Assembly (NCBI RefSeq): GCF_035083965.1
Contig: NC_089740.1
Span: 10,414,596-10,478,595 of the forward strand
Reading direction: 5' to 3'
Source: Branchiostoma lanceolatum
Lineage: Eukaryota; Chordata; Leptocardii; Amphioxiformes; Branchiostomatidae
DNA length: 64,000 nucleotides
Numbering within the stretch: position 1 is the first letter of the stretch; each line of letters starts with the position of its first letter. Shown here piece after piece: positions 24,407-35,600 of this stretch. Made by a program: the position numbers and the translations under genes. The notes under the pieces are model-generated. The model saw only the letters and a list, made by a program, of their open reading frames with translations. It was not told where the DNA came from and made no database searches.

Positions 24407-24851
24407 CATCCTCGTCCACCAGGACCTTTCCGCTCTACGTTACATCGCTCGCGGAAAAGGCCCTGGTAACACGGGGTGGCATCCATGGTTATTGCAGGTC
24501 GACGAGGCTTGCTCATGAATAATTAATGAGCTAACCCTTATTTGGCACAAATGGCAGTTGTACCTCATGAATAGTTAATGAGCTAGCCCTTATTTGGCAC
24601 AAACGGCAGTTGTAGCTCATGAATAATTAATGAGCTAGCCGTAACACGTAACCTGATTGGTTGATAGCTTCCCAGCGTTCTTTGCGCGTTTGCTTCCGAT
24701 GAGTGGAAGCAAATGGGTTTTAACCCCTCTGATTGGCTGAAGCTGTTTTGGAGGCTCGACCTGCAATAACCATGGATTCCACCCCGTGTTACCAGGGCCT
24801 TTTCCGCGAGCGATGTAACGTAGAGCGGAAAGGTCCTGGTGGACGAGGATG
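24407..24851. mobile_element. MITE with about 95-bp near-perfect TIRs and 8-bp target duplication
   Basis: The ends read CATCCTCGTCCACCAGG and its complement. The inverted repeats stay paired for about 95 bp with a single mismatch seen (GGTGGCATCC against GGTGGAATCC). The flanks are GAATTTGA on both sides (24399-24406 and 24852-24859). The interior carries three tandem copies of an approximately 52-bp unit (24513-24645), each with the self-complementary core CTCATGAATAATTAATGAG or a variant. No coding capacity. The 8-bp duplication suggests a hAT-type transposase, though such long TIRs are atypical. It lies about 165 bases before the DNAJA1 start codon and is probably young. Confidence 0.9.
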
Positions 24852-24859
24852 GAATTTGA

Positions 24860-26160
24860 TGACCTCAGATTAAACTATGTTTTTAATGAGTTATGTCACT
24901 ATAATGTATACTAAGTCATAAAAATGCCAAAGAACTTGACACTATCCAGATCTCATTGCAAATTCCCCAACAGTATATAATATGTGTGTCACCAGTATTG
25001 AACAATTTGACTGTGAACAATAAGGGGGCCTAGCTACTAGCCAATATACGCTGAGTACAATCGGCAATCAATTTTACGTAATTCGCAGTCAGACATGTAC
25101 ATATCAGCAATATTCTAGTTCTATATAATTCGCAGTCAGACCACTCAAATTTAATGTAGAGTGTAATCAGTGAGTGCATTCTTCGTATAGTATACTAGTA
25201 GGTGCCATCATGACTCGAGACCTTCCAGTCTCTACATAAGCAAGTAAGCAAGCAATAGGTACCATACCATAATGATAAGTATTCATGATCATGAACAGAA
25301 ATTTCTCTTATCATAAAAATAGGTCATTGTGTCACGTGACCCTTTAGTATAAAAAATAAATATCGAATGTAAAGACTTTTTAAACCACCTACAAAATTTC
25401 AAATTTTGATCATGACTCTTCGTGGGGAAAAAAATCTTGATATAAATCTGTGCTGAATCTGTACACGAATTAGACAATAATTATATTCTCATGACTGCCG
25501 CTTTTTTAGACTTTTTGTCTAGAGACAAGAGACAACAAAATATGCCGAAGTGCTCCCAAATTCAGTCGTTTTCTTCTTAATTACTACTTCTAGTGCTCCA
25601 GAGAAATAGAGATTGAACATTCGACGTCAAAGTCTACCCTGAAAAGCAGAACTACCACGAGGAAATTATGACGAAACGCTGAGATCATGAAAGAGAAAGA
25701 AAACCGGCGAGCGGCAACCGGCGTGCAACCCATTTAACCCAACAAAAAGTCATAATTTCACTCAAATACATGATTTCTGACGGGAATTTTGGTCAGATAT
25801 TCCTTACCAGGTCCCTATGCGAAGAATCTGGTCCGGTTTTGACGTCCTTCTGGCTTTCGTTACGCTGAAAATGGCTTTTATAACCTTCACTTTCGAGAAC
25901 ACACGATTTTCCAGAAGGATCTATCAAACCGGAAATGATCGAAAGGCTGACTAATACCTTTGACTATTCCACATCATAATAGGGGTAACCTTTTTCATCT
26001 TTCTCATTCGAAATTATATTTTTGACATAAAAAATCAAACTATAGTAATTTTGAATATTATCAATGTCCGTTTTTATAACTAGTATATATAATATATGGT
26101 TTTTGTTGAAAAATTGTTCTAAAATATTTCTTCAATCTCCCCTAATAATTTGAAGAGGGA
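24860..26160. other. Intergenic spacer
   Basis: AT-rich sequence without a supported gene. A short direct repeat (AATTCGCAGTCAGAC) occurs at about 25081 and 25128. Confidence 0.5.
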
Positions 26161-26320
26161 TATCCCGGAAGTTGCATAACGGCTATACTTTATGGTGCAT
26201 GATGGGAGCGGCGCCATTTTAAAAAGTGTTCCCTGCCAACGCGGAAGCTGCAGAAATATTTTCTAGTTATAGTCTAAAGATGCGTAGTCTGGGTGCCATT
26301 TTTCGACATAGATGATCTGT
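26160..26320 (+). promoter_or_regulatory. Candidate promoter and 5' UTR exon of CEP78
   Basis: An ETS-type site (CCGGAAGT, 26165-26172) and a YY1-like GCGCCATTTT (26212-26221), typical of housekeeping and ciliary gene promoters, are followed by a donor-like TCT then GTAAGTGC at 26319. An acceptor-like CTTGTAG lies just before the CEP78 start at 29629. If joined, the nested transposons at 27-29.5 kb would lie inside a 5' UTR intron. Inference only. Confidence 0.35.
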
Positions 26321-27027
26321 AAGTGCTTTTTAATGTGTGTATTGCAACTTTGATCAGGTATTTGTGCGTTAACCCGAGTAACATTGGTGTATTTGACGGC
26401 AAGTCAGTCGGATTTTGATAAATGATTTGTTTATGTTTGAAAATGTTGAGACTGAACGTTTAGACAACCTTTTCAACGTAGTCAGCAGAGCATGAAAATG
26501 ATATTGTCCTCACGAGATTTATTTTCAAAACAAGTAATGTAGGTTTTTGCATTGTGCTCCCCACCAAAACAGATATAATATTTTGAAAAATTATGATGAC
26601 TTTGGATGCTTTAGTGCTCTGAAAAAAATTATAATTCTTTATGACTAGAGTAGAGTAGAGTAGAGAATTATTCTGTATGTTCATCATAAAAGAATCATCA
26701 TTAAAAATTCATTATACTGTCATCATTGAAAATATATACATGTACATTACATGTAACATCAGAAGCGAAGCCAGTCTGTGGAATAGTCAGAATTCAACAT
26801 GATTACATTGCCACTGCCTTCTTGGATTTAGCATATATAGAGAGATCTCGGGTTGCCAAGAGAAGGGTCTGAAAACTTTGAGGGTACCCCAATGCAGGCC
26901 CCCATATACATGTATTATAAGCTCCCTGCTACAACTTACAAGTCCTGATCATTGCTGATGCAAAGGTAAAAGGATATTCGTGTGCTGTACAACCAAGTGT
27001 TTATTATTCATATTTCATAAGCTATCA

Positions 27028-29532
27028 GGACAACTCGGCCCATTTCCAACTCGGCCCATCGCAAATCTGGTCAACTCGGCCCATCGCGGTGGTCAACTCG
27101 GCCCATTGCCGAGGTCAACTCGGCCCATCGCCAAATTTCCACAAAATAAAAATAAAAACACCTTCTAAACCACAACCTCATGACTGCAATTTTTAATGTT
27201 TACCCGCCGTGTCATGGGTAGTAACATACATGTACATGTTAAGTAACAATGTCTCCTTGCCTAATTGTTAGACAACTTCGACTTGTTGAGGTTTTTGGAG
27301 CTCCATACCGCTGGTGCTTTTGATAGGTTATCAACATAATTTTCATAGAGACCATGTTTTTTGTCAGAAAACTTCGAACTGTTGACTTAATTTGAGGTTT
27401 TTGGAGACCCATACCACCGTCGCTTATAGGCAATCAACTTGATTCAATATAGAGTCTAACAGACCACGTCTTTTTGTCAGAGAACTTCAAACTGTTGACT
27501 TTAAGGTTTTGGGGCCGAGTTGACTACTCTCATCTCCCAAATAAACATACCCCCCGGAATAAACATACCCCCCGGACAAATCTTCAAAATCTAATAAACG
27601 TACCCCCCGGAATAAACATACCCCCCGGAAATTGACCAAATTTACAGATAAACTGTGTCCATGCTACTTCTGTCCGAGGGAAAGAAGATGATCAGCAGGT
27701 AGCTGTAGGTTCTCTTCATTCATTTATGCCTGTCTGAGGACCATACCTGTAAAGTTTATAAATATTGAACAGCATAACTGAACACATCTTGTTCAAATTA
27801 TAATCTTCCTTGCCACTTCCAAAAAAATAATGTTGAAAAATTGGGCATAGGTTCCCTGCTATGACCCCTAACCGGGGGCCAACGGTGCTTTCAAATTCAA
27901 CAAGTGAAAATATACAGTCATGATGATGAGACTGTACATGCATTTTCTACTTGGAACTTGAAGCAAGTGATCACGGAAAATTGTTGTATAGACTGACATA
28001 TTATCAAAACACTCTTCTCAGTTCACTTGGATGGGCAACACTTTCAAAGTCTACTCTTTTTTTTATAAAAATGTATCAACATTTAGAACATGAACAAAAA
28101 ATTACAATATCCTGAATATATGGTCATCACAGGTAACATTATTACTTTTTTTTTTCTTTCCCAACTTGCCATTTATCTTATATGCATTGCATATATAGAA
28201 ACATAGATTTGTAAACATTACATGCCACAAATTATTGTGTTGTGTCAAGGACATTATCATATAATATCAATGACAATATTCTATAATGTTCTGGTTTGTG
28301 TTGTTGCAATCCAAATAATTTAAAATCCCAAAATCACCTTTGTAGGTAGAAAAAAAACATTCATTTTGAGAAACTAAATTGTCAACAAATTTGTGAGAAA
28401 CCTCAGGCTTGTTACAATGTAGCCAAACCACAGGGTTCTCATGTTACCATCAAAGGTTGAGCTGCAGACAGCAGCGGCGCCGCCAACAGAAAGGGGCGGG
28501 GCTAACAGACTATACACCCATGTTCTTAGAAAGATCGAGCATTCTTTCTGTAGAGGATTGATCTTTTTTAAAGCATTTTTAAGTGATAATAATGGCGACT
28601 AGATTGCATTTCAATTTTATGTATAGACTTTAATATTGAAATTCTTTTTGTTCAAATGCAAAAGACTTTTCTGACAGAGGCAACAAAGTTTTATTTGTAG
28701 ATCAAAAAGATTTCCTTGCCCTTCTTTGAAGTGAGCTCTTCCATTACAAATCTTTCCCACGCACCAAAGTCACTGACGTCGGCCTGCGTTACTGTCACAG
28801 TGGCGATTTTCCAAGCGCTAGATTTTCATGTTTGTGGTAGGATTGAAATGTTTTGATATATTTTGAAAGTAATTTCACAGTTTTATATGCTAAGACACAG
28901 ATTTTTCGTGGTGTTGTTTTTATATTTTCATTTTGGGAAAGACTGTATGTACTAACAAGTATCTCACGTGAGTAGAGAAATGTACATGCGTTAGAATTGT
29001 TGAAACACTGCGCCGCTGGCATGTATTGTTTTCTGATCAGCGTGCTTTGGTTTACGATGTAAACAGAGACTGTCAAAGTTGTTTATATAAAAAGAATTGC
29101 ATTTTAAAACGTCAGTGTGGCGTCTTTTTTTCTCCAAATAACAACGTTGACTTTGTAGTGTCATAGAGATCGACCGATACGTAACGAGTTCCGCCAGGAT
29201 TTCACAAACAAAGGTCGGGTCATACCTGCAGGGAAATCAACGCCGCTTGGCCGAAAAATAGCGAATTATGAGCAAAACTGCCGGGGAAATATGGGCAGGA
29301 AAACCCAGACTTTCAATTTCAATGGGATCCCTGGTTAGCAAAACTCTGATTTTCAAAAAAAAAAAAATAAACGTACTGTCCAAAATAAGAACGTACTGGG
29401 TGGATTTTGAGGCTGAAAAAAATAAACGTACCGGTACGTTTATTTGGGAGATGAGAGTAGGGAGATGGGCCGAGTTGACTAGGGAAATGGGCCGAGTTGA
29501 CTGGGCCGAGTTGGTAATGGGCCGAGTCGTCC
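27028..29532. mobile_element. Outer non-autonomous element with CAACTCGGCCCAT subterminal repeats, interrupted by another element
   Basis: The left end has five copies of a core close to TCAACTCGGCCCAT (27030-27130). The right end has four in the opposite orientation (29463-29532). The outermost ends pair as GGACAACTCGGCCCATTTCC and GGACGACTCGGCCCATTACC. Internally about 110-bp units repeat (27270-27500: AACTTCGA/CAAACTGTTGAC with GAGGTTTTTGGAG). Copy A (27527-29457) is inserted at a TA in its right part. No target duplication was found, so outer limits are tentative. Confidence 0.6.
27527..29457. mobile_element. TA-flanked non-autonomous element, copy A
   Basis: The ends CTCTCATCTCCCAAATAAAC are inverted and flanked by TA. 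The left arm repeats AATAAACATACCCCCCGG four times; the right arm repeats AATAAACGTACCGG-like units. The 1.93-kb interior has no long frame. Copy B at 31095-32694 shares both arms and interior stretches in reverse orientation. TA duplication is as for Tc1/mariner-type insertion. Confidence 0.75.
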
Positions 29533-29628
29533 GACATTCATTTCATAATACATATGTGCCCCCTAACACTTACCTTCCGTTCTATGCACACTTGTAGAAG
29601 GCTATGAACAGTTGACAACCTGCCAACC

Positions 29629-32600
29629 ATGATCGAGACCGTGCAAGTACGCCAGCGGGGAGCGTATGACTTCGGCACGTACTACGACAACCTGTGTGCC
29701 CTGCAGAATACCGTCCCACTGCCCGCCGTCAAAGGTAACAGTTAGTTTTGACTTTCCAAAACAACTTGGGGTCTAATTTGAGTTATTATGAACCACTTTG
29801 TTTGGAAGAAAAGTCATAAACAAATTTTTGTCAGAAAAAAAGGGGCAATTGATCTTCTCCCTATACATGTGTTGCCTTAGGTACGGTATTGCTTAGATAT
29901 GGAAGAATACTAAGTGTATTAACTCACTTACTACTCTAGGGAACAGACCTCAAAAACAAAGGAATGGGAAACCTAAAAACTCCAAAGAAACTCAGAGAGC
30001 GCTAGCTACGGCAGCTTGCAGGAAAAAAGACACAGTGGAAAGAAATGAAGAAAGCCTTAATGCAGCCAGAGGTTGATTCTACAACTACCTGAGCTGCAGA
30101 ATACAGTAGATCATCATCATCATGGAAGAATCATATTTTCAAGTTGGCAATGTGACACAGTGTTTAAAGCATTTTGAGGAACATTAACATCTCTAGTTGA
30201 TACATCCACACTTTGTCTCTCCCAGCCCACCTCAGTGATGGAGTACTCGACCTTAACTCTGACCGGCTACGGGGGCCAGACTTTGTCCCCCTCCTCAACA
30301 CCCTGCGAATCAACAAGAGTCTTTCATTTGTGGCTTTCAGAAGCTACTATCAACCCTTACCCTCAGGTAAGCTCCTCTATCTGTCTTTGGTCAATTAGTT
30401 TTACTGTTACTAGCATGTGGAAACCAGCCACTCTTTTGCATGAAATAACTTGTATGTGCACACAAACCAACAGACACAATGAGTACAAAGCCTCTATACA
30501 TAAAGGTAAAAAAAAGCAGATATGTCATAAATCAAACACTTGTTTATGTTTATTTGGACTAACAATGATTTTCCCACCCCAGATACTCCTGTGGGTAAGA
30601 GACATCTCTTTAAGAAGAGGGCTCCACCTGTGAGGACTAAAGACATGACGTTAAGGATCTGTAAGGCCTTGAGGGAGTGTCTTACTGTGACCCCCTCCTT
30701 AACCTGTGTGGAGGTCACTAACCTCCCTCTGAGGAACAGGGACTTAGAGAACCTCGCCAAGGTAGGGGAAGGTTTAGGAGTTGTTTGCTGCATACTAATT
30801 ATTAGGCCTTAGAGCTGTAACATCAGGACAATACAAAAAGTCAATTTTCTGATCGTTTCTGGTGTTCAACGTGGCCAACAGGAAATTGTCATCTTTCTTT
30901 GCATTCTTGTTGATTTCAGGAAATCAATGTGCCTCGTTTGGTCGTTTGTACTGATTCTGCATTAACCATTTAATGTCAGAAATGTGAAATAATATCAATA
31001 GTGCAAAGATGTTGAAAACTTTATGTTGTAAATATCGATGACATGAAAAGTTGTAGCCAGAATATTTCAAATTTTGGAGCCAAATTACTACTTACTCTCA
31101 CCTCTCAAATAAACGTACCGGTACGTTTATTTTTTTTCGCCTATAGTTCCACCCGGTACGTTCTTATTCTAGACGGTACGTTTATTATTTTTTGAAAAAT
31201 TGAGGCTTTGCAAACCAGGAATCCCTCTAAAATCGTAAGTTGAGGTTTATCTGCCCATATTTCCCCGGTATTTTTGCTCGTAATTCGCTATTTTCCGGCC
31301 TACCGGCGTTGATTTTCTCGCCGCTTTGACGGCCTTGTGAAAAGTATCCTGGCGGCACTCGTAACATATCGGTCGATATCGCTATGAAGCTACAAAGTAA
31401 ACCGGAAAAAAAGACGCGACATTGACATTAAAAATACAATTTTCATATAAATAACTTTGATAGTCTCTGTTTATATCATAAACCAAAGCACGCTGATCAA
31501 AAACGTGTGAAGTAGGGTGCTCGCCTGCACGGGGAATAAGAATATTTCCTGACCACTATATCCGTAGTATCGGCAGCGCGGCGGAAGAATTATTTGTTCG
31601 CAGAAGACATGTAACACGTTAAAACAACAATCATAACTTAACTTCCCTTGTAATATGTGTTTTGAGGCCACAAAATCTCTAAAACGGCAGAAATATGTCC
31701 GATATGATTCGGTAAACAACAGCGCGAAATCGCGAAACATGGCCGCCACTCTCAGGCATGGCGACAGTAAAACTAGCAGCATATTGCGTAGTGCGGATAC
31801 CGATCTTTAAAATGATACCGTAAACGCATGGAAATATTATATTTTTTGGGCAACGATAGACACACAAGGCCATATTTATTTTCAGAGGGTTCATTTTTTT
31901 TAAATTATCGTAAGATTTTCCCAATTTAGGCGGTTCATCGCGGGTTTCTAGTGTCAACACGTAATGGGTAACTTCTTAGTATGTGCGGTCTGTGACGTTG
32001 AGCTACTTTTACAGTCGATCTCTGTTCAATATTGTGGGATTTACCGCGGGAACTCGAAATCCGAGCGTCTCACTTTGTTTTCAACGCTATGGAGCAAAAG
32101 TTTATAGACATATTTCTTTTGTGGAAGGACTGTGTTCATATTTGTGTTTTTTTGTGGTTGATGTCTTTAGAAAATATGATCAGGTACATTTAACTTAAGT
32201 ACTCTGATGATTTTTGTTATATGTCACTGATTGTCAGTCATAATAAAATGATATAACAATTTTCTTTGATCACTTGCTTCAAGTTCCAAGTAGAAAAAGC
32301 ATGTATCATGTACATTTTCACTTGTTGAATTTGAAAGCACCGTGGCCCCCGGTTAGGGGTCATAGCGGGGAACCTATGCCCAATTTTTCAATATTACTAT
32401 CATATTTTACGAAGAGGCGAGGAAGATCATCATGATTTGAACAAGCTATGGACAGTTATTCTGTTCAATATCTATATACTTAATAGGTATGGCATAATTG
32501 ACTAAATATAAGTTACCTACCTGCTTATTATCTTATTTCCCTCTGACAGTGACACAGTTTACCTAGCCTCGACTGTCGATTTTTGAAATTTTCCGGGGGG

Positions 32601-35600
32601 TACTTTTATTCCAGGGGGTACTTATATTACATTTTGAAGATTTGTCCGGGGGATACTTCTATTCCAGGGGGTACTTCTATTTGAGAGGTTAGAGTAGTGG
32701 CACTAAATAACACAGTGAAAATGTGTAGTATAACAGTTACTACTGTACATGTACATGTTGTATTACATGGTATATTCCTTTTCATTCAGGGTATTGCAAA
32801 GAACACCACAATGACCCACCTATCATTGGAGTACTGCAGAATCGGTGATGATGGTTTAGAAGGTGAGCATACACACTGTAACGTTGTGAATGTTACAGAC
32901 CTTGATCAGAAGGTATTTTGTGCATGTCGCGTCACCTAACATGTACACAACTTTCGGACAACAATGTTCCAGAGGTAGGTTGTTTGCTTGCAACTGGCTG
33001 CAGCTTGGTGACATACCAAAGACCTCAATGATGGTGGAGACTGCTTAGCACTTTAAGACTCTTTGGCCCAAGGGCTATAGAAATGGAGATGAGCACACAA
33101 ATGGAGTTGAATATCTAAACCTAAAGCAGCTTAGAAAATATCTCTCTGTGAACTGTTGGTTGATATGAACACATGATTTTGCGTCTGTTTCAGTTGTTTG
33201 CCAGGCTGTAAAGAATTCCGCCACTATCACGTCTGTCAATTTCACTGGCTGCGGACTGACAGCGCGCGGTGCCGACACTCTAGCCAAGATTATCAAGGTA
33301 CATGTACCATAAAATTTTTGTGGGACTATGAATCAGATAAATGATAAGCCAAAGCACATTACTTAGCTTTTACTACTAGCTGTTGTACACATCTAAATTT
33401 TTGTTCCAAGGCGTTGTTAACAGATTTTGATTTATCAAAATGTATCATTTACTTTTATAAAGCATCAAGCGATGAAGAGACATAATGAGGCATGGCAGGA
33501 CAGCTTGAGATACAGGCGACCAGACTTAGACCGGATGACGGGTATCAGGCGCATCACCATGAACTCTAACCCCATGATGGATGACCTGGGAGCCATGGCA
33601 CTTGCAGAGGCGCTGAAAGATGACCTCTGGGTCAAAGGTAAGGATGGTTTTGACCATTCAAGGCTTTGTCATGGCTAGCGTACAGTTGGATCAATAAATA
33701 GTACGCTATCTGAACTGGTATGAATGCCATTTAGTATTTTTTTTAAAGAATTTTTAGTTGCTACTTGTCAACTAGTGCTTGCACAACTGTGTTGCCCAAT
33801 GGCTAAAGAAAAATAGATGCACACATCCCCCATACATCAAAAGGTGTGGAGAGGACTGTAATTCTTTTTCTAATTTTACTGTAGCCTTGGACCTGCAGCA
33901 ATGTGGCATCTCAACAGAGGGCGCTAAAGCACTGTACGACGTCCTGAGGACCAACACCACCATTGTAGTGCTGGACCTGAGGAGAAATCCTCTCATAGGT
34001 AAGCAATGGGGAAAACGGCGACAGAAATTTTGGTTCCCTCAATAATTGTATGAAAGTTGCTTCCAAGGAAACAAAAAGTAGAATGACTTGTTAAGGGCTA
34101 CAAGTCCGGCTGAACATCTCATCTAAGAAGATGTCCCTAACCGAAGCTAGGTACTTATTTTCACCCAAGGTCATAACATTGGAGCCTACTAGGGATTTGA
34201 ACCCAAATCCTTTACATTCTTAGTCACCAGCCCTAAGCACAAGACTAGCCTGTATTTACATAAGCTCTCAGCCCGAGGTTACTGACCCCCACTTGGGTAA
34301 GGCGGTTACGGGACTGGCTGGACACTAGGAGCGCGATTCGTCAGGCTAAGCCCAAGACCACCTTGTCACTTTGTGTTTTTTCTGTTTCCCCTAGATCGTA
34401 GCATGATGCAGTCCATAATGGAGCAGGTGATGATCAACACAGGAGGACAGGATACGGAGTACAGGTGGATCAAAGTAGAGAGCCCGCGGGATCCTGGGAA
34501 GGCGTCGTACCGCCCACCGCCGCGGCGCCGTAGGAGACGCACCGTTAGCAGCGGGAGGAAGACGTTCACCGTAGAGCCACAGGGGCGCAAGAGGTACGGT
34601 TTTAGAACAAGATGGCTGACCAATGATGTCACAAATCATCATGGCGGTGCCCATGGGCTGCAGGATAAAACAAAATAAGATTTTGCAATTATTTCTAGTG
34701 GCTTACTTTAGTTTGCAGTTACCATGCCAAGAAAGCTAAATGTAATACCCAATACCTAAAAAGTTACATACATGTATTTAAATCTAACTAAAGGTACATA
34801 GACACCCATATTTTCAATCTCAAAATAACCAAAAGTCAGAATGATTCAAACCAACAAAACAAAAAATTTTGACCTGCAGTTATGTGTTTTTCCTAAATAG
34901 AATTATTGCTCCACAGTTGCATTATCATGATACAATGTACTTGTATGACAAACCATACAATAGTTCTACTAAATAATTTAGATTCTTTTGTAGTGTAGGA
35001 TAAGATATCTTTGGCGGAATTTCTAATGTCCAGGCACTTTTTTTAATGTACTGTCCTATAGTTTTGCTGTAAGGATTATTGCATTATATAACCATGTACT
35101 ACATATTTTTGTCTCAGGTCCAGATCGGTTGGTTCTGTGGAAGAAGAGAGCCAACCTTACATGCCAGACAACACCCAGCCTGGCACCCAGGGGTTTGTAC
35201 CATGGAGGACCGCTGCCAGACTAGGACGGTACAGGTCAGTGGTACTACAGCACATGGGTACCTCCATTGGTGCCACAGTAAAATCCAATCTGTCTATTAA
35301 TAAACCACACTTAAGGGACTAGAAGAACATAACCACAGTAGACAGGTGGTCACTCTAGACAGGGCTCTTCATGCTGGAATCAATGGGAAATGTAGTTATA
35401 AAATGGTATAAAGGACAACAAACATTTGGCACAGTGGCAAGGTGATCCTTATGTAGAGGTGGTCATCAATACTACAGGTAGAGGTGGTCGCTGTAGTATA
35501 TCATGTTTGCCTGAATATCAATAGTCAGATCGTTGTTTTGCGAAGTTGGTCACTTGTATGTAGGTTTGGCTGTATTTACAAGTATGTATTAATATTTTCC

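Noticed and set aside
29268-29597. 109-codon plus-strand frame before CEP78
   Set aside because: It runs through the right ends of two non-autonomous transposons and encodes translated end repeats only.
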